Below are positions 5,327-6,771 of a DNA stretch of 6,771 bases, piece by piece. The notes beneath the pieces are model-generated. The model saw only the letters and a list, made by a program, of their open reading frames with translations, did no database searches and was not told the origin of the DNA. Position numbers and translations under genes: made by a program. Source of the DNA: an uncultured Acetatifactor sp. Lineage in GTDB: Bacteria; Bacillota; Clostridia; Lachnospirales; Lachnospiraceae. The DNA lies in contig CAJUGT010000178.1 in NCBI GenBank assembly GCA_910586435.1, forward strand, positions 1 to 6,771, written 5' to 3'. The stretch's first letter is position 1. The number at the start of each line of letters is the position of its first letter.

Positions 5327-5374
5327 AGCCGCAAATCCAAGATTTTTCAGTAAAATCAAGGGTTTGCGGCTTTT
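5327..5374 (+). terminator. Terminator of tRNA-Leu
   Basis: AGCCGCAAATCC (5327-5338) pairs with GGGTTTGCGGCT (5360-5371) over 12 bp with one G-T pair. Inside it GATTTT (5341-5346) pairs with AAAATC (5352-5357). The stem runs into TTTT (5371-5374). It begins 13 nt after the tRNA and would also end any transcript reading through from the MATE gene. Confidence 0.85.
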
Positions 5375-5430
5375 CCTATGCCCGAATTTATAAACTTAAA
5401 TTATGCCATATAAGTGTAATTTATAATATT

Positions 5431-5451
5431 TTTTGTCCAGAATTTTGTCCA
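5431..5451. repeat. Two direct copies of TTTTGTCCA beyond the integrase stop
   Basis: TTTTGTCCA occurs at 5431-5439 and 5443-5451, a 12-bp period, between tRNA-Leu and the integrase stop. Short direct repeats near an attachment site are often arm-type integrase or excisionase binding sites; that role is only suggested here by position. Confidence 0.4.
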
Positions 5452-5459
5452 AGCTTGCC

Positions 5460-6074
5460 CTAATTAAAGAGGGCATCACGCAGCTTATCAGCAGCGTCCC
5501 TCTTGGCCTTTTCCTCTTTCTCTATCATGGAGTGCCGGTATACGGATTTCATCACATGATCAGTTTCCCAGCCGCCCATTCTGAGTATATCCGCTTCCGG
5601 TACTCCAAGGGCTGACATCTCGCTGGCAAAATAGTGTCGGAGCTTGTGCAGGGGAAACTTGGGAATTCCCAGGCGTTGTTCTATTCGTTCCAGGCACTTT
5701 GTAATAGAGCCGGGATGTCCATGGTATACATAGCCCTGGGAATGTATCTTTTGTGCTAACTCTGCCGGAATTATGATATCACGGGTGCTTTCTGTGGTTT
5801 TAGTTGTTTTAACCACCCATTCCTTATTTTCATTCAATACAAGAGCCTTATCAATATGTACCACATCCCCCACAACATCCTCAGGTTTCAAGGCGCATAT
5901 TTCTGACCGACGCATTCCGTAGCAGGCCAGGGTGATTGGAATTTCATATTGTGTTCCGTTTACTTCAGCCAGTATAAGCTTTACATCCTCCTGTGACGGC
6001 GTGTACGGCTCTTTTTTTACCCTTTGAGGCAAGGTGGTACAAACTTTTAAGTTCGGATAAAAGGTGCTTAAAAC
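5460..6074 (-). pseudogene. Tyrosine integrase, N-terminal half lost at an IS66 insertion
   Basis: About 204 codons remain, carrying the whole catalytic domain of a phage/ICE-type tyrosine recombinase. Numbering from the TTG at 6116, the visible active-site residues are Arg69 in GMRRSE, a likely Lys106 in KTTKT, His157-Arg160 in HKLRHYF, Trp183 in GGWET (the usual His/Trp position) and the nucleophile Tyr193 in SVYRHS. The core-binding (SAM-like) and arm-binding domains, normally 150-200 residues, are missing. The frame stays open to 6116, but everything beyond 6074 is IS66 end sequence (it encodes a hydrophobic VVIFLSTILFDAY), so the natural start was cut away. Unless the other half lies beyond the IS, it is a remnant and probably inactive. 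It points towards the 3' end of tRNA-Leu, the likely attachment site. Confidence 0.88.
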
Positions 6075-6094
6075 GTAAGCGTCAAATAAGATAG
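6075..6094. repeat. IS66 terminal inverted repeat, one copy
   Basis: The sequence starts GTAAGCGTCAAATAAGATAG. Only one copy lies in the window, so its inner limit is a guess; the outer edge is set by the family's GTAA start and the integrase break. Confidence 0.6.
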
Positions 6095-6101
6095 TGGATA
6101 G

Positions 6102-6147
6102 AAAAATAACCACCAACCTTCTATACTAAAAGGGCAGTGGTTATCTT
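6102..6147 (-). terminator. Possible terminator of the IS66 transposase gene
   Basis: On the minus strand AAGATAACCAC (starting within the TAA stop) can pair with GTGGTTATTTT over about 11 bp, with one G-T pair, across a 23-nt loop, ending in a T run (A residues at 6102-6106 on the plus strand). The core 8-bp match is 6106-6113 with 6137-6144. The large loop makes it a weak candidate. Confidence 0.4.
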
Positions 6148-6771
6148 ATCGGCACCGTTCCTGTACCATGGGATCCCATGGCAGATAGTCATCCAGATAT
6201 TCCGGATTTTCAAGAAATGTACTCCCCGGCATATTGGACAGGATATATTTGATATACTTCATTGCATCCAGTCCATTGGCTTTCGCCGTCTCGACCAAAG
6301 TGTAGATCCCTGCACTTGCGGCAGCACCCTTCGGACTTCCCGCAAACAGCCAGTTCTTCCGACCGATTACAAACGGACGGATACAGTTCTCCGCAAGGGA
6401 ATTGCTGATGGAGCAGTTCCCATCCTCAAGATAATTAAAAAATTCCTGCCGGTTGTTCAGGGCATACTGGAAAGCTGTATGGAGCTTCGACTTTGGCAGT
6501 TCCCCGGCAGAGTTTATCTCTGCCCATGACCAGAAGGCCTCGAGAAGCGGTTTCTCGCGGTTGATCCGTTCCTTTTTCTTCTGTTCCGGGTCAAGGCCCT
6601 CCAGTTCCTTTTCGATCTCAAACAGCTTATTCAGACGAACGACCGCTTCCGCAGGCTTTGAAGCTTCCGTCCCATGGAGGTCTTTTGGCAGCGCGTCCAC
6701 AAAGGCGCGGCGCAGATGGGTGTAGCACAGGCATCTTGTAACCCCTTTCACCCCATTGTACCCGGAATAAG
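6146..6771 (-). CDS. tnpC: IS66-family transposase TnpC, C-terminal part
   Basis: The frame is open to the window edge, so the 5' part is missing; the first visible residues read YSGYNGVKGVTRCLCYTHLR, the usual run up to the RR of the central DDE region. About 208 residues are present. The last acidic catalytic residue is the Glu in NSLAENCIRPFVIGRKNW, codon at 6389-6391. The C-terminal IS66 block follows, with GSPKGAAASAGIYTLVETAK and NGLDAMKYIKYIL. The TAA is at 6146-6148. The visible part shows no frameshift, so the transposase could be intact. A GTG at 6749-6751 should not be taken as the start, because homology continues upstream. TnpC acts with TnpA and TnpB in other IS66 elements; those would lie to the right. 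Confidence 0.93.
   Translation of the reverse strand, partial: YSGYNGVKGVTRCLCYTHLRRAFVDALPKDLHGTEASKPAEAVVRLNKLFEIEKELEGLDPEQKKKERINREKPLLEAFWSWAEINSAGELPKSKLHTAFQYALNNRQEFFNYLEDGNCSISNSLAENCIRPFVIGRKNWLFAGSPKGAAASAGIYTLVETAKANGLDAMKYIKYILSNMPGSTFLENPEYLDDYLPWDPMVQERCR

Larger units (their letters stand above)
6075..6771 (-). mobile_element. IS66-family insertion sequence, one end and part of the transposase
   Basis: The element enters from the right edge and ends inside the integrase gene. The boundary is placed at 6075 because GTAAGCGTC there fits the GTAA-type termini of IS66 elements, lies 71 bp beyond the transposase stop codon, and coincides with the loss of integrase homology. The other end, the accessory genes (tnpA, tnpB) and the second copy of the expected 8-bp target duplication are outside the window. 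The adjoining eight bases are CTTAAAAC (6067-6074). Confidence 0.8.

Overview
The window looks like a chromosomal stretch of a low- to mid-GC Gram-positive anaerobe of the class Clostridia, most likely a gut Lachnospiraceae-type organism. That is inferred from strong AGGAGG ribosome binding sites, sigma-A promoters with consensus hexamers, the protein families present (ECF sigma plus RsgI-like anti-sigma, bacterial PH-domain protein, MATE transporter, IS66) and tRNA genes without an encoded CCA. No species is claimed.

Layout. 1-220: the 3' end of a tRNA-Gln(TTG), a complete tRNA-Lys(TTT) and its strong terminator. 221-592: no intact gene; it holds the C-terminal relic of an unknown reading frame (to 358) and a long inverted repeat (421-475). 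593-2407: a compact three-gene operon on the plus strand. It encodes a secreted, cysteine-rich protein with five DxDGDGxCD (EF-hand/thrombospondin-3-like) repeats, an ECF-type sigma factor, and a single-pass membrane anti-sigma factor of the RsgI type whose outer part starts with the Asn-Pro motif at which RsgI proteins cut themselves. The sigma and anti-sigma genes overlap. 2413-2516: two hairpins; the second separates the operon from a convergent minus-strand gene for a bacterial PH-domain protein (2537-2920). 2934-3723: a long non-coding stretch with a small palindrome, seven degenerate ~26-bp tandem repeats, and a perfect TTGACA-N17-TATAAT promoter giving a leader of about 190 nt ahead of a MATE-family efflux transporter (3724-5106). 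5121-5375: a second perfect promoter, tRNA-Leu(TAG) and its terminator. 5460-6771: a tyrosine integrase next to the tRNA-Leu, cut off at its N-terminal side by one end of an IS66-family element whose transposase runs out of the window.

How it fits together. The 593-2407 operon is the most interesting part. It looks like a self-contained envelope signalling cassette: a secreted, probably calcium-binding repeat protein encoded with the sigma factor and membrane anti-sigma factor that may respond to it. The right end looks like the edge of an integrative element inserted at tRNA-Leu and later broken by IS66. All functional links are inferred from sequence and gene order only.
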